Shown here: piece after piece, positions 40,809 through 48,227 of the stretch
Layout: every line of letters begins with the position of its first letter
Numbering within the stretch: position 1 is the stretch's first letter
Source of the DNA: Candidatus Iainarchaeum sp.
Lineage (GTDB): Archaea > Micrarchaeota > Micrarchaeia > Anstonellales > Bilamarchaeaceae
Assembly (NCBI GenBank): GCA_028714535.1
Contig: JAQTME010000002.1
Location: forward strand, 34,891 to 98,890
DNA: 64,000 nucleotides
Direction of reading: 5' to 3'
Program-made: the position numbers and the translations under genes
The notes under the pieces: generated by a model
Databases searched by the model: none
The model's input: only the letters and a program-made list of their open reading frames with translations
Told to the model about the DNA's origin: nothing

Positions 40809-41669
40809 CTACTTTTCCGGCCTGTGGATGCGCTCAAGCCGTATGGCCAGGCCCTTCTTCTTTCCTGCAGCCAAATCCCTGTCGGATACCTGCGCCACTC
40901 CGACGCCTATGAACAGCCCGCCGCAGTACATGGCCACACGCTCCCCGCGTTCAACCGCCTCCATGCCCTCCACGGCAGGCGTCATGACCTGGGCGCCGGA
41001 ATAAATCGAGTTTAGCGCGCTCTCCTTTATGAACGCCCGCGGCAGGCCGATGAGCGACTCCGGCGGCCTGAGCATCTTCCTCAGCATGGACTCGTCGCCC
41101 CGGTTCTTCCACAGCCACATGGCGTCGATGACGTCCTCCATGCGCCAGGAGTCCTTCTCGCTTATCTTTCCGACGGCCGTCCTGCGCAGCTCCTCCATGC
41201 GCGCGCCGCCGCATTCCTTTCCCATGTCCTCGCACAGCGTGCGTATGTACGTGCCCGCATCAACCTTGGCCTCGAAGAGCGCGATATTGCCCTTGGCCTG
41301 AAGCAGCTTCAGCGAATGGACCGTGCGCCTGCGCGGCGCTTTCCGCACCGCGCTCATCTTCGGCGGCGTCTGCACCAGCGTTCCTGTGAATTTCGCGAAC
41401 AGCCGCCCGATGCTCTCCGGCGGCTGCCTGAACTTCATTATGCCGACGTAGGTCTTGTCCTTGCCTGCGATGTACTGGAGCAGCTTGGTAGCCCGGCCGA
41501 GCGCCACGGGCAAAACCCCAGAAACGTCCGGGTCCAGGGTGCCTGCATGGCCGGCCCTTGCCGAGCCTGTTATCTTCTTCACGAAAGTCGTTATCTCGTG
41601 GCTGGAGTGCCCTGGCGGCTTGTTGATGATTATGACGCTGTTTTTGAGAAGTTCATCTATGGCCGGCAT
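40809..41669 (-). CDS. cbf5: RNA pseudouridine synthase Cbf5/TruB type
   Basis: 286 aa. The TruB-family catalytic core includes INKPPGHSSHEITTFVKK and the motif II aspartate in RAGHAGTLDPDVSGVLPVALG (about residue 47). The KVDAGTYIRTLCEDMGKECGGGARMEELRR-type motif III region follows. The C-terminal 80 residues are a PUA domain (AQVMTPAVEGMEAVERGERVAMYCGGLFIGVGVAQ). In archaea Cbf5 modifies rRNA with H/ACA guides and tRNA U55. It neighbours cmk and the EMC3 gene, an order I know from many archaeal genomes. Confidence 0.94.
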   Translation of the reverse strand: MPAIDELLKNSVIIINKPPGHSSHEITTFVKKITGSARAGHAGTLDPDVSGVLPVALGRATKLLQYIAGKDKTYVGIMKFRQPPESIGRLFAKFTGTLVQTPPKMSAVRKAPRRRTVHSLKLLQAKGNIALFEAKVDAGTYIRTLCEDMGKECGGARMEELRRTAVGKISEKDSWRMEDVIDAMWLWKNRGDESMLRKMLRPPESLIGLPRAFIKESALNSIYSGAQVMTPAVEGMEAVERGERVAMYCGGLFIGVGVAQVSDRDLAAGKKKGLAIRLERIHRPEK

Positions 41670-41713
41670 CTGCTACCCCGTTTTCGATTCGTCTGGCGCA
41701 GTATCCGCGCCAT

Positions 41714-42232
41714 TCACATGTGATAGAATCCTTCTATCACCCTCATCGCCATGGCCAGGAGCTGCTCGGGCTTGTTCTTCCCGCCGTCCAGTACCGCGTC
41801 GAAGATCTTCTCGTCGTCTATGTCGATATTATAGAGTTTTTTGTAGCGCGCCCTGTTCTGCTCGTCCCGCTTCTTCAGGTGCGCGAGCGCCTCGGCCGTC
41901 GTCATCCCGTCGCGCTTGGCTATCCTTTCGGCGCGTATCCTGTCCGCGACCTTGACCTTTATGCGCACGTCAGCATCGACCATCCACGGTCCGAGCCACG
42001 TGGTCACGACGCAGTCGCCGGCGGCCGCCTGCTCCCTGAGCACCGCGTCGAACTTCCTGTCGATGTCCGGGTCTTTTGCAGCCCTTTCCTGGAACTCCAT
42101 CAGCGACACGCCTTCCTTCGCGGCGAGGTCCTTGAACGTCGGGCAGACCAGCCGGTAGCCCAGTTTCTTCGCCAGCAGCTCGCCGAGCGTGTTCTTCCCG
42201 CTTCCGGTGAGCCCTGATATCGCGATTATCAT
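41714..42232 (-). CDS. cmk: cytidylate kinase, archaeal type
   Basis: 172 aa from ATG 42232, overlapping the stop of the EMC3 gene by 4 bases. P-loop MIIAISGLTGSGKNTLGELLAKKLGY, then the archaeal-type DVRIKVKVADRIRAERIAKRDGMTTAEALAHLKKRDEQNRARYKKLYNIDIDD (LID region). It phosphorylates CMP/dCMP with ATP. The compact size of about 170-190 aa is usual for archaeal Cmk. The short spacing to cbf5 suggests one transcript. Confidence 0.92.
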   Translation of the reverse strand: MIIAISGLTGSGKNTLGELLAKKLGYRLVCPTFKDLAAKEGVSLMEFQERAAKDPDIDRKFDAVLREQAAAGDCVVTTWLGPWMVDADVRIKVKVADRIRAERIAKRDGMTTAEALAHLKKRDEQNRARYKKLYNIDIDDEKIFDAVLDGGKNKPEQLLAMAMRVIEGFYHM

Positions 42233-43068
42233 GCCCTTTCGCCCGCCCATTTCCCCGCGTCCGCATCCTTTTTCTTCTTGCCCAGCTGGCCGATGACCCC
42301 GGATATCACCAGGCTGGCTATGAACGATACGAAGATGAACCACCAGTACGGCTGCTGTATGCGCTGCACGTTCAGCAGCGGAATCGCCATGGGCAGGTCC
42401 ACGTAGAACGACGTGCCGTTGCTGAGCACGGCCCTCACCTGGTCAGGCTTCGCCGACGGCGTGGCATAGAGCTTCACCGTCTCGCCAGGGGAATAGCTTT
42501 TCTTGTCCGTACGGATGCCTATCGGCTCCCCCTTGGGCGCCTCTGTGAAGTTGTCAGACACCTCTGCGTTGTAGGCGAACCAGGTGTAATTGGTGCCCAC
42601 GTCGGCTCCCCCGCGGACCGAATGGGCGGTGAACACCCATTTGCCGTAGTTCGCGTTCGCGAGCGCGTAGCATGCGGAATACGTGCCGTCTCCGGCAGCC
42701 GCGTCGCACCCCAGGCCGTCGTCAGTCATATTCAGGGTTATGTCGTCCTGCACGGTCGGGTCGACCTGGCCTATCACCCACATGAGCGCGAAGAACACGC
42801 CCAGGATGAAAATCATGGGCTTGAACTGGCCCATCATGACCTTGTTCATCTTTGGCAGGAATTCCATCTGCTGCTTCATGAGCTCCTGGACGCGCGCCTC
42901 GTCCTTGCGCTCCTGCGCCGTTTTCATCTCGGCGCTCAGGCGCTTGGATTCGGCCTGTATGGCCTCCATCTCGCTCTTGTCAACGAGCCTGTTCTGGAGA
43001 TACCTGGATGCGCCTGCATAGGCGAGCGCCAAAAATGCGACTAGGGCGATAAAAGTCTCAAAAGCCAT
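42229..43068 (-). CDS. EMC3/TMCO1-family (DUF106) membrane insertase
   Basis: 279 aa with an N-terminal helix, a charged coiled-coil stretch (KSEMEAIQAESKRLSAEMKTAQERKDEARVQELMKQQMEF), a second helix (PMIFILGVFFALMWVIG), an insertion of about 110 residues on the outer side, and a C-terminal helix (WWFIFVSFIASLVISGVIG). This is the Oxa1/YidC-like DUF106 plan that inserts membrane proteins. The external insertion with two cysteines (GLGCDAAAGDGTYSACY) is larger than I expect for the family. It forms the first gene of EMC3-cmk-cbf5. Confidence 0.85.
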   Translation of the reverse strand: MAFETFIALVAFLALAYAGASRYLQNRLVDKSEMEAIQAESKRLSAEMKTAQERKDEARVQELMKQQMEFLPKMNKVMMGQFKPMIFILGVFFALMWVIGQVDPTVQDDITLNMTDDGLGCDAAAGDGTYSACYALANANYGKWVFTAHSVRGGADVGTNYTWFAYNAEVSDNFTEAPKGEPIGIRTDKKSYSPGETVKLYATPSAKPDQVRAVLSNGTSFYVDLPMAIPLLNVQRIQQPYWWFIFVSFIASLVISGVIGQLGKKKKDADAGKWAGERA

Positions 43069-43124
43069 CGTTAATGATTGAATGCGGAATTATTAAATAC
43101 CTTCGGCGGCTTCTCTGGTATGAA

Positions 43125-43679
43125 ATGGCAGACTTGGATTCTCAGGCCAAGCTTGAGATCTACAAGCTTGTGCTCAGCCGGTACAAGGACCTGATAAGCG
43201 AGAAGGAGTCACGCTCCATATCCGAGATACGGCAGCGCGTCTCCCCGTACAACGACTTCATAAGGAAGATGCGCGACTCCATGGTCACGGACATGGCGCC
43301 CTACGTCTTCAAGAACCAGTTCTTCGTGGCCGCCCAGCGGGCCATGGCCTACGTGCGCAGCATCCGCACCTGCGAGTTCGCGTTCACATTCTGGATGGAC
43401 TTCGCCGAGATGGACGCCCTGAAGTTCGGCACGTCCATGGACAAGGCCATACTGCTGGCCGCGCTGCTCCGTTCCCTGGAATGCGAGGACGCGCGGGTGC
43501 TGGTGACGAAAAGGCGCAGCGCGTTCGTGAAGTTCACCTGGAACGGCGCCCCGTACCTCTTCGCGGCCGAGAGCGGCTCGCTGCTGGCCGGCGACGACTC
43601 CATGAAGGTATTCGCCGACGACCCCGTCGCCTATTCGTTCAACGACCTTGCCTACGAGAGCTACGAAGAGAACGACTGA
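43125..43679 (+). CDS. transglutaminase-like protein lacking catalytic Cys
   Basis: 184 aa from ATG 43125; a TATA-like ATTAAATA lies about 30 bases upstream. The segment KFGTSMDKAILLAALLRSLECEDARVLV follows the transglutaminase-core pattern G-x-C-x-D-x-A-x-L-x-x-A-L-L-R, but the catalytic Cys position holds Ser. The N-terminal 90 residues are helical. A Cys-to-Ser change suggests a non-catalytic binding role, if the relationship is right. Assignment from one motif only; the His/Asp of the triad (such as VKFTWNGAPYLFA) are not conserved. Confidence 0.45.
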   Translation: MADLDSQAKLEIYKLVLSRYKDLISEKESRSISEIRQRVSPYNDFIRKMRDSMVTDMAPYVFKNQFFVAAQRAMAYVRSIRTCEFAFTFWMDFAEMDALKFGTSMDKAILLAALLRSLECEDARVLVTKRRSAFVKFTWNGAPYLFAAESGSLLAGDDSMKVFADDPVAYSFNDLAYESYEEND

Positions 43680-43680
43680 A

Positions 43681-43722
43681 AGCCCGCGGAGGCCCCTCTC
43701 AAAACCGCATTGGCGGCGGGCT
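43681..43722. repeat. GC-rich inverted repeat, possible terminator
   Basis: AGCCCGC (43681-43687) and GCGGGCT (43716-43722) form a 7-bp stem with a long interior, just after the transglutaminase-like stop. Interior sequence shows no further clear pairing. Confidence 0.35.
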
Positions 43723-43814
43723 GCGTTTACGACGTTGCGGCCGTTTCGGTCTATTTAAATACCTTTCGCAGTAAATTACATCTTGTATCACAATTAAAAA
43801 GCGGGTAATGACTG

Positions 43815-44408
43815 ATGAATACTAAAACCGTAGCAGGAAAAACGCAAGCGTTTGTCCTCAAAACGCTTGTCACCAGGAGCGTAAAACCAACCGACACGCA
43901 GGTGCACCGGCTGAGCGACCTGGTCCATAGATGCAGCCTGCAATCAAGCGGAGGCGGTTTTGACCGCCTCAGGGAGGGCACCGAAACGAACCTGAAGAAC
44001 ATGGGGCGGAGAATCAGGCGTGCAAGGCGCTTCTTATCATCTGCAGAAAAAAGGATGAAAAGGCAACACATCTCACCCGAAGTCTTCATAGCAGAAACGG
44101 CCGAGGCCAGCACTGCCATATCGCTATACGATTCGCTCAGAAAAATGGTCGAAACTGCCCTGAAGACAACTGACCAGGCTTCCCTCATGCTCCTTAACGT
44201 GGCTACCGGAGTCCTGTCAGCGCGTTTTGGCGAGGCAATCCTGCTTGAGGAAAGCTATCCCCAAAGGTCGGAAATTTTGACTGCCATGGTCAAGCAGAGG
44301 ATTTCGGGCGCCTTGCGCCTCTATAATGACATTGTCTCTGAATTGGGCGATGTGCCGCAAAAGCTTGGCATCCCACTGCCAAAACGGCCTGAACAAAAGC
44401 GCGATTAG
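43815..44408 (+). CDS. orphan helical protein, 197 aa
   Basis: ATG 43815; two AT-rich promoter-like elements (TATTTAAATA at 43752-43761 and ATTAAAAAG at 43794-43802) precede it. Basic, helix-rich, one cysteine and no membrane segment (RRIRRARRFLSSAEKRMKRQ, SLYDSLRKMVETALKTTDQASLMLLN). No domain recognised. The stop shares four bases (TTAG) with that of the next, convergent gene. AT-richer codon use than the core genes, as in the neighbouring orphans. Confidence 0.55.
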   Translation: MNTKTVAGKTQAFVLKTLVTRSVKPTDTQVHRLSDLVHRCSLQSSGGGFDRLREGTETNLKNMGRRIRRARRFLSSAEKRMKRQHISPEVFIAETAEASTAISLYDSLRKMVETALKTTDQASLMLLNVATGVLSARFGEAILLEESYPQRSEILTAMVKQRISGALRLYNDIVSELGDVPQKLGIPLPKRPEQKRD

Positions 44409-46048
44409 TAGCGCCTCTGCTTTATCTGCTCCCTTATCCTCTCGGCAAGGAACCTGAACGTGGACTCGAACCTGGCCCAGGAGAACTCGAACAGCCAGGC
44501 CTCTATCTCCGCCTTCTTGGCTTTTATCCCAGCCGGCAGGGTATCATCCATGCGCAGCGTCCACACGAGGTCCTCGGTGTCCCTGACGGTCCTCCTGTGC
44601 GCGCATATCTGCCTTATGTGCTCTATGTGCTCGAGGTCAGAATCGAGTATCGGGGTGGCGCCCTTCTCCTTCCGCGCCATCTTCATGTATATCATCTTCT
44701 GGACCTTGGGATCTATGTTCTCCAGGAAGTTGAGTATGAAATCCGTCCTGTTCAGTATCTCTGCAGGATAAGCGCCGCCCTTGCCCAGCGCCTCAAGTAT
44801 GAACCTCGCCCTGGCCTCGGGCAGCGCGGCCTGTGACGCGTCAAGGAGCGTCACGACGGGCCTGAAAGGCACGCTTGTGTCCTTCGTGGCGCGCAGCCTC
44901 CTGGCCACTGCCTTCTCCACCCGCTCCCTCGTGGCCGCATCGGGCGGGAGGTCCACCCAGTACTGCAGGTAGCCGCCGTTCAGCGGAAGGACCGATGTCT
45001 CCTTTGCCATGTCTTTCATTGCCCATGCCATGGGTGTGAGTATGCTGTTGGCGCGCGCCTTGCCGAGGAACGTGTTGAAGCCGCGCATGCCGAACCTGCC
45101 CGAGAATATCTCCGCGAAGCCCTTCCTGGTGCCCTTTATGCCCCCGTGGTCCTGCACGAAGTCGAGGAGCTTCATCGCGTCCGCCCCGTCCACGCCGAGC
45201 TTTATCTCCACATAAGAGCCGCTGTTCCTTTTGTTGATGCCGAGCGTCGCAAGGTTGATGTCAAATGGCGTGTTCGCCTCTGCCACGCTGCCGAAGCCCC
45301 TGAAGGCAGGCGGCAGGCTCCTGTAGAACGCCACCTCCTTGTCCTCCAGCTTCCGTATCTCCTCCGCTATCGTGCCCTGCGACTCAGGGGTTATGCGCCT
45401 GGGCTGGGATATGGAAGAGTCGCAAGTCAGCACCATCTCCCTGTGCCTGAGGACGCTTGAGAACGCCTCCAGGTCGAGTTTGAAAACCTCGATATCGCCA
45501 TTCCAGGGCACTTCGATGCTGTATTCGTATTTCCTCAGGTCCACGGAGTCCCTGGCGTACGCCCAGGCTATGGGGAACTCAGTTTCCGCGTGCCTGCCGA
45601 GGTGCTTGCCGCCCAGGTTGAAAATCGCCTCGTCCGAGGACGAGTTAGCCCTTATGAGCTCTCCGTACTCGCTGCCGTTGATGAAGGCCAGGAGCGCGAC
45701 CGCCTTCCTTGCCACTTCCCAGTGGGCCGCCATGGCCGCATCGCCTGCCCCTGTGAAGCCTCCGAGGTGGTTTATCGCATTCTGCCTCGACTTGTCAAGC
45801 ATGCCTACGATGAGGCTGTAGCCGTTGCCAGTCGTTGCGACCGCGGCCAGCTGCATCTCCACGGAAAGCAGGTGGTTGTGGAGCGTTTGCATGCTCTCGC
45901 TGTGCTGGCTGCAGACCTGGAACGGGGCCGGCTCTACAGCCTCCCCAAACTTCCTGAAGAGTGCATGCGCCCTTTTTGCCACTAGCTGCGCCGACGCATC
46001 GGCTGGTAAGCCCTTTAGGGCTGGGCCTGTCACTCTTTTCATGGTCAT
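44405..46048 (-). CDS. orphan protein, 547 aa
   Basis: Soluble, mixed alpha/beta, with no membrane segment and four cysteines scattered. Regions such as EYSIEVPWNGDIEVFKLDLEAFSSVLRHREM and GSYVEIKLGVDGADAMKLLDFVQDHG suggest beta strands around helices. I do not recognise a family or catalytic motif. Start ATG 46048 or 46042. No ribosome-binding site stands out. Its reading frame is supported by strongly biased codon usage (GC-ending) across the whole length. Confidence 0.6.
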   Translation of the reverse strand: MTMKRVTGPALKGLPADASAQLVAKRAHALFRKFGEAVEPAPFQVCSQHSESMQTLHNHLLSVEMQLAAVATTGNGYSLIVGMLDKSRQNAINHLGGFTGAGDAAMAAHWEVARKAVALLAFINGSEYGELIRANSSSDEAIFNLGGKHLGRHAETEFPIAWAYARDSVDLRKYEYSIEVPWNGDIEVFKLDLEAFSSVLRHREMVLTCDSSISQPRRITPESQGTIAEEIRKLEDKEVAFYRSLPPAFRGFGSVAEANTPFDINLATLGINKRNSGSYVEIKLGVDGADAMKLLDFVQDHGGIKGTRKGFAEIFSGRFGMRGFNTFLGKARANSILTPMAWAMKDMAKETSVLPLNGGYLQYWVDLPPDAATRERVEKAVARRLRATKDTSVPFRPVVTLLDASQAALPEARARFILEALGKGGAYPAEILNRTDFILNFLENIDPKVQKMIYMKMARKEKGATPILDSDLEHIEHIRQICAHRRTVRDTEDLVWTLRMDDTLPAGIKAKKAEIEAWLFEFSWARFESTFRFLAERIREQIKQRRY

Positions 46049-46292
46049 GGGTATCTCTCCGGCGCTGTTTTTGCAGTCCGGCCGCTATTATACATGATAT
46101 AATATGCGTGGTTCTCTTTTTAAACATGCTTTTTCACTAACCCCCACATTAGGGGTATTTAAAGCCACGCCGTGGGAGCCAAAACTTCGTCTTTTGACGG
46201 ACTTTCCGTGCGCATGGTGCACAGGCTGGGAGTGCTGTGATATCCTGTTATGGAAGCTGGTTTTTTAAATCTGTCGCCCCAACTATCTGTTT
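46049..46292. other. intergenic region with AT-rich promoter elements
   Basis: 244 bases. A small inverted repeat ACCCC-CACATTA-GGGGT (46139-46155) is followed by TATTTAAAG (46150-46158). A second element TTTTTTAAATC (46260-46270) is about 28 bases before ATG 46293. The stretch 46178-46260 could be a short transcript from the first element, but I see no tRNA, C/D or H/ACA features. Confidence 0.35.
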
Positions 46293-46787
46293 ATGGCTGA
46301 ACAAACTGCTCGTCCCGGACTTGCCTATGGCGTAATAAAATGCCCTCCAACTAAAGTGCCGTCTGATGCGTGGCGGAAACTCGAAATCGCGCTGGAAACC
46401 ATCAGGAAAACGGCTGTTGACGCAGGCGTGCTGGAGGTCAGCACCCGCGGGCTGCCGATTCCACTGAAGGAGGAACGGTCCGCCGGGCTGGCGCTTTCTG
46501 CGACCCATATCAGGGCAGGGACTGTCCAGATGCGGTGCGACTGCGCACAATACGGGCCTTTCATAGCCGAGAAAATAGAGGCTTTGGAACGCGGCAAGGG
46601 AGCGAATTACCTAATCCGCATCTCAGTGCCGACTGTCCCCAACGACCTTGCTGCAGCAGGGCTGGGCCATGTGATGGGAAAACTGCGGGAGACGGACCCG
46701 GAGCTGGAGCTCATGGACATCTTCTATGTGCAAGACAACCGCCCGCACATTTCCACGGCTATCCGCGTCATGGACCCGCCGAAGTAG
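46293..46787 (+). CDS. orphan protein, 164 aa
   Basis: ATG 46293; the TTTTTTAAATC element about 28 bases upstream supports a leaderless mRNA. A helical segment (DAWRKLEIALETIRKTAVDAGV), strands (VLEVSTRGLPIPLKEE) and IYFVQDNRPHISTAIRVMDPP near the end. Cysteines: IKCPP and a CDC motif (MRCDCAQYG). No known family. Followed 35 bases later by a second orphan gene. Confidence 0.5.
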   Translation: MAEQTARPGLAYGVIKCPPTKVPSDAWRKLEIALETIRKTAVDAGVLEVSTRGLPIPLKEERSAGLALSATHIRAGTVQMRCDCAQYGPFIAEKIEALERGKGANYLIRISVPTVPNDLAAAGLGHVMGKLRETDPELELMDIFYVQDNRPHISTAIRVMDPPK

Positions 46788-46822
46788 CGCGTACCTGCTA
46801 TGATTTCAAAGTGATTATTGTG

Positions 46823-47350
46823 ATGCTGCAACAGCCGAATGGACCGGACGGAAAACCGCTCAACATAGACCTCACGCCGCTGGCCCGCAAAAAACCCCTG
46901 CAGGAAGCGCCGATGCTGGCGCAGCCCGTATGGCCTTTCGCCAGCCTGTTCCTATGGCCGTCGCAGAAAGTTTCGCGCGGCGAAGCCACTTCAGGGCGCA
47001 TGGCGCAGTTTTTTTCCATCAATGTCCGCACAACCGATGATGTGCTTGACCGGGATGGAATACGCCAAATCGCCGGAGAACTGTCGCTTGGCGCCACCCC
47101 GGCTGGCGCCGGGCTGAGCCTCTCATCCGGCGAGGACCGGTGGCTCGGTGGCAACATACGCCTTGAATCCTGCAAGGATGGAAAATATTATGCAATACTA
47201 ACCATCGGGTTCACCGCAGATCATCTTGAGGTTGACGATGCCGCGAATGCAAAACGGCTCGCCGTGGAAATCGCGAAGAGGCTCTTCGAGCTGAAGGAGA
47301 GGCCGCACTTCCCCGACGAATTCGCAGCTGCCTTCTCGAAGGCGCTTTAG
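46823..47350 (+). CDS. orphan protein, 175 aa, paralogue of the next gene
   Basis: ATG 46823 (GTG 46811 also in frame), with GTGAT a few bases upstream. Pro-rich N-terminus, then FFSINVRTTDDVLDRDGIRQIAGELSLG, ILTIGFTADHLEVDDAANAKRLAVEIAKRLFELKERPHFPDEFAAAFS. The C-terminal part (helix followed by ERPHF-PDEFAA) recurs in the next gene, so the two arose by duplication. No functional motif. The longer ORF start at 46535 lies in the upstream gene. Confidence 0.5.
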   Translation: MLQQPNGPDGKPLNIDLTPLARKKPLQEAPMLAQPVWPFASLFLWPSQKVSRGEATSGRMAQFFSINVRTTDDVLDRDGIRQIAGELSLGATPAGAGLSLSSGEDRWLGGNIRLESCKDGKYYAILTIGFTADHLEVDDAANAKRLAVEIAKRLFELKERPHFPDEFAAAFSKAL

Positions 47351-47428
47351 GGCATCTGAATACCAGGCGGACGCATCCGAGCACCCGAACGCCGTCAGCA
47401 CGTTTATAAAGTGTTTGTTTCTTAAATT

Positions 47429-48046
47429 ATGTGGTGCTTTATGATGAATCAGAATACGTCAAGGCTATCGGTCCCGCAGGACAAACTTCGTGTTCCAGTT
47501 TTTCAGGCCCCAAACACGCCGGCGGCGCGCTTTAGAAATGCCAGCCCGTGTATTGAATCTCCCACAACGCATTGGGGATTTAGCGATTTCTCCCTTTCAC
47601 CCAACTGCCTCATGCCGCGTGGTTCTAGCTCAACCCAAGCCTCCTTCAGCCTGGCCAGCCTTCGTGTCCGCACGAAGGATTCTGCTCTTGACGCGCAGTC
47701 CATAAGAACTATCGCAAGGAACTTGTTATCGAAGGAAGGAGTATTACTGAAGGAAAAAGTATCAGATACGCCCTGCCTGCTCATATTTTCCTCTATAACT
47801 CTCGATCCCTCAGATTCGCTCACAGTTTCGGTAGTCTATGAGGAGGCCGCAATAAAAGTCCCGGAAAGGTATTCTATAAACGTATCAGCCTCCTCCCCCC
47901 TGCGCGTAGATGCATGCAAAAAGCTTGCAATGCAGTTCTGTTCGTTGCTTTTTGCAGAGAAAGAGAAGCCGCACTTCCAGGATTTCGCCGCTAACTCCTT
48001 AGAAAATATGCTCTCCACGCTGGAACAGCTCGCCGCGAAGCGATGA
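47429..48046 (+). CDS. orphan protein, 205 aa, diverged paralogue of the previous gene
   Basis: ATG 47429; TTTATAAA (47403-47410) about 23-26 bases upstream suggests a leaderless mRNA (ATG 47441 is an alternative). Conserved with the previous gene: SLRVRTKDSALDAQSIRTIARNLLS, YSINVSASSPLRVDACKKLAMQFC and the end EKEKPHFQDFAANS. Codon use and base composition are AT-richer than in its paralogue, indicating divergence or separate histories. No functional motif. Confidence 0.5.
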   Translation: MWCFMMNQNTSRLSVPQDKLRVPVFQAPNTPAARFRNASPCIESPTTHWGFSDFSLSPNCLMPRGSSSTQASFSLASLRVRTKDSALDAQSIRTIARNLLSKEGVLLKEKVSDTPCLLIFSSITLDPSDSLTVSVVYEEAAIKVPERYSINVSASSPLRVDACKKLAMQFCSLLFAEKEKPHFQDFAANSLENMLSTLEQLAAKR

Positions 48047-48096
48047 CCTCGGCACGTTTATAAACATTTCTTCTTATACTTCTCCAAGTATCCAAT

Positions 48097-48106
48097 TATT
48101 TATATC
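48097..48106 (+). promoter_or_regulatory. TATA box of the L3 operon
   Basis: TTATTTATAT is centred about 26 bases before about 48128, giving a leader of roughly 96 bases before the L3 start codon. This contrasts with the mostly leaderless stand-alone genes. Confidence 0.55.
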
Positions 48107-48131
48107 CGGCGGTTTCTGCCTTGCAGCGCAA

Positions 48132-48186
48132 GGCATGAACACCTCAGTGCACACTGAGGTCCCGATGACAGTAGGGGATTCGTCCC
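48132..48186 (+). promoter_or_regulatory. structured leader with shared r-protein motif (L3 operon)
   Basis: GGCATGAA (48132-48139) pairs with TTCGTCCC (48179-48186) with one mismatch. Inside is the perfect hairpin ACCTCAGT-GCAC-ACTGAGGT (48141-48160). GAACACCTC (48137-48145) and GGGATTCGT (48175-48183) are identical to two 9-mers in the S17 leader. Likely a protein- or RNA-binding site for autoregulation. Confidence 0.65.
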
Positions 48187-48227
48187 TGAAAATGTTCGGG
48201 CAACGCGGAAAGAAAGGTGCAACATGA
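48135..48227 (+). CDS. possible 30-codon leader ORF overlapping rpl3
   Basis: Open from ATG 48135 to TGA 48225-48227, which overlaps the rpl3 ATG (48224) in the arrangement ATGA. Its product MNTSVHTEVPMTVGDSSLK... ends with a basic tail. It covers the whole structured leader. In GC-rich DNA an ORF of this length is easily random, so this is only a candidate for translational coupling. Confidence 0.25.
   Translation: MNTSVHTEVPMTVGDSSLKMFGQRGKKGAT

Noticed and set aside
48119-48133. Hairpin CCTTG-CAGCG-CAAGG before L3
   Set aside because: It lies at or upstream of the predicted transcript start, so it is probably not part of the mRNA.
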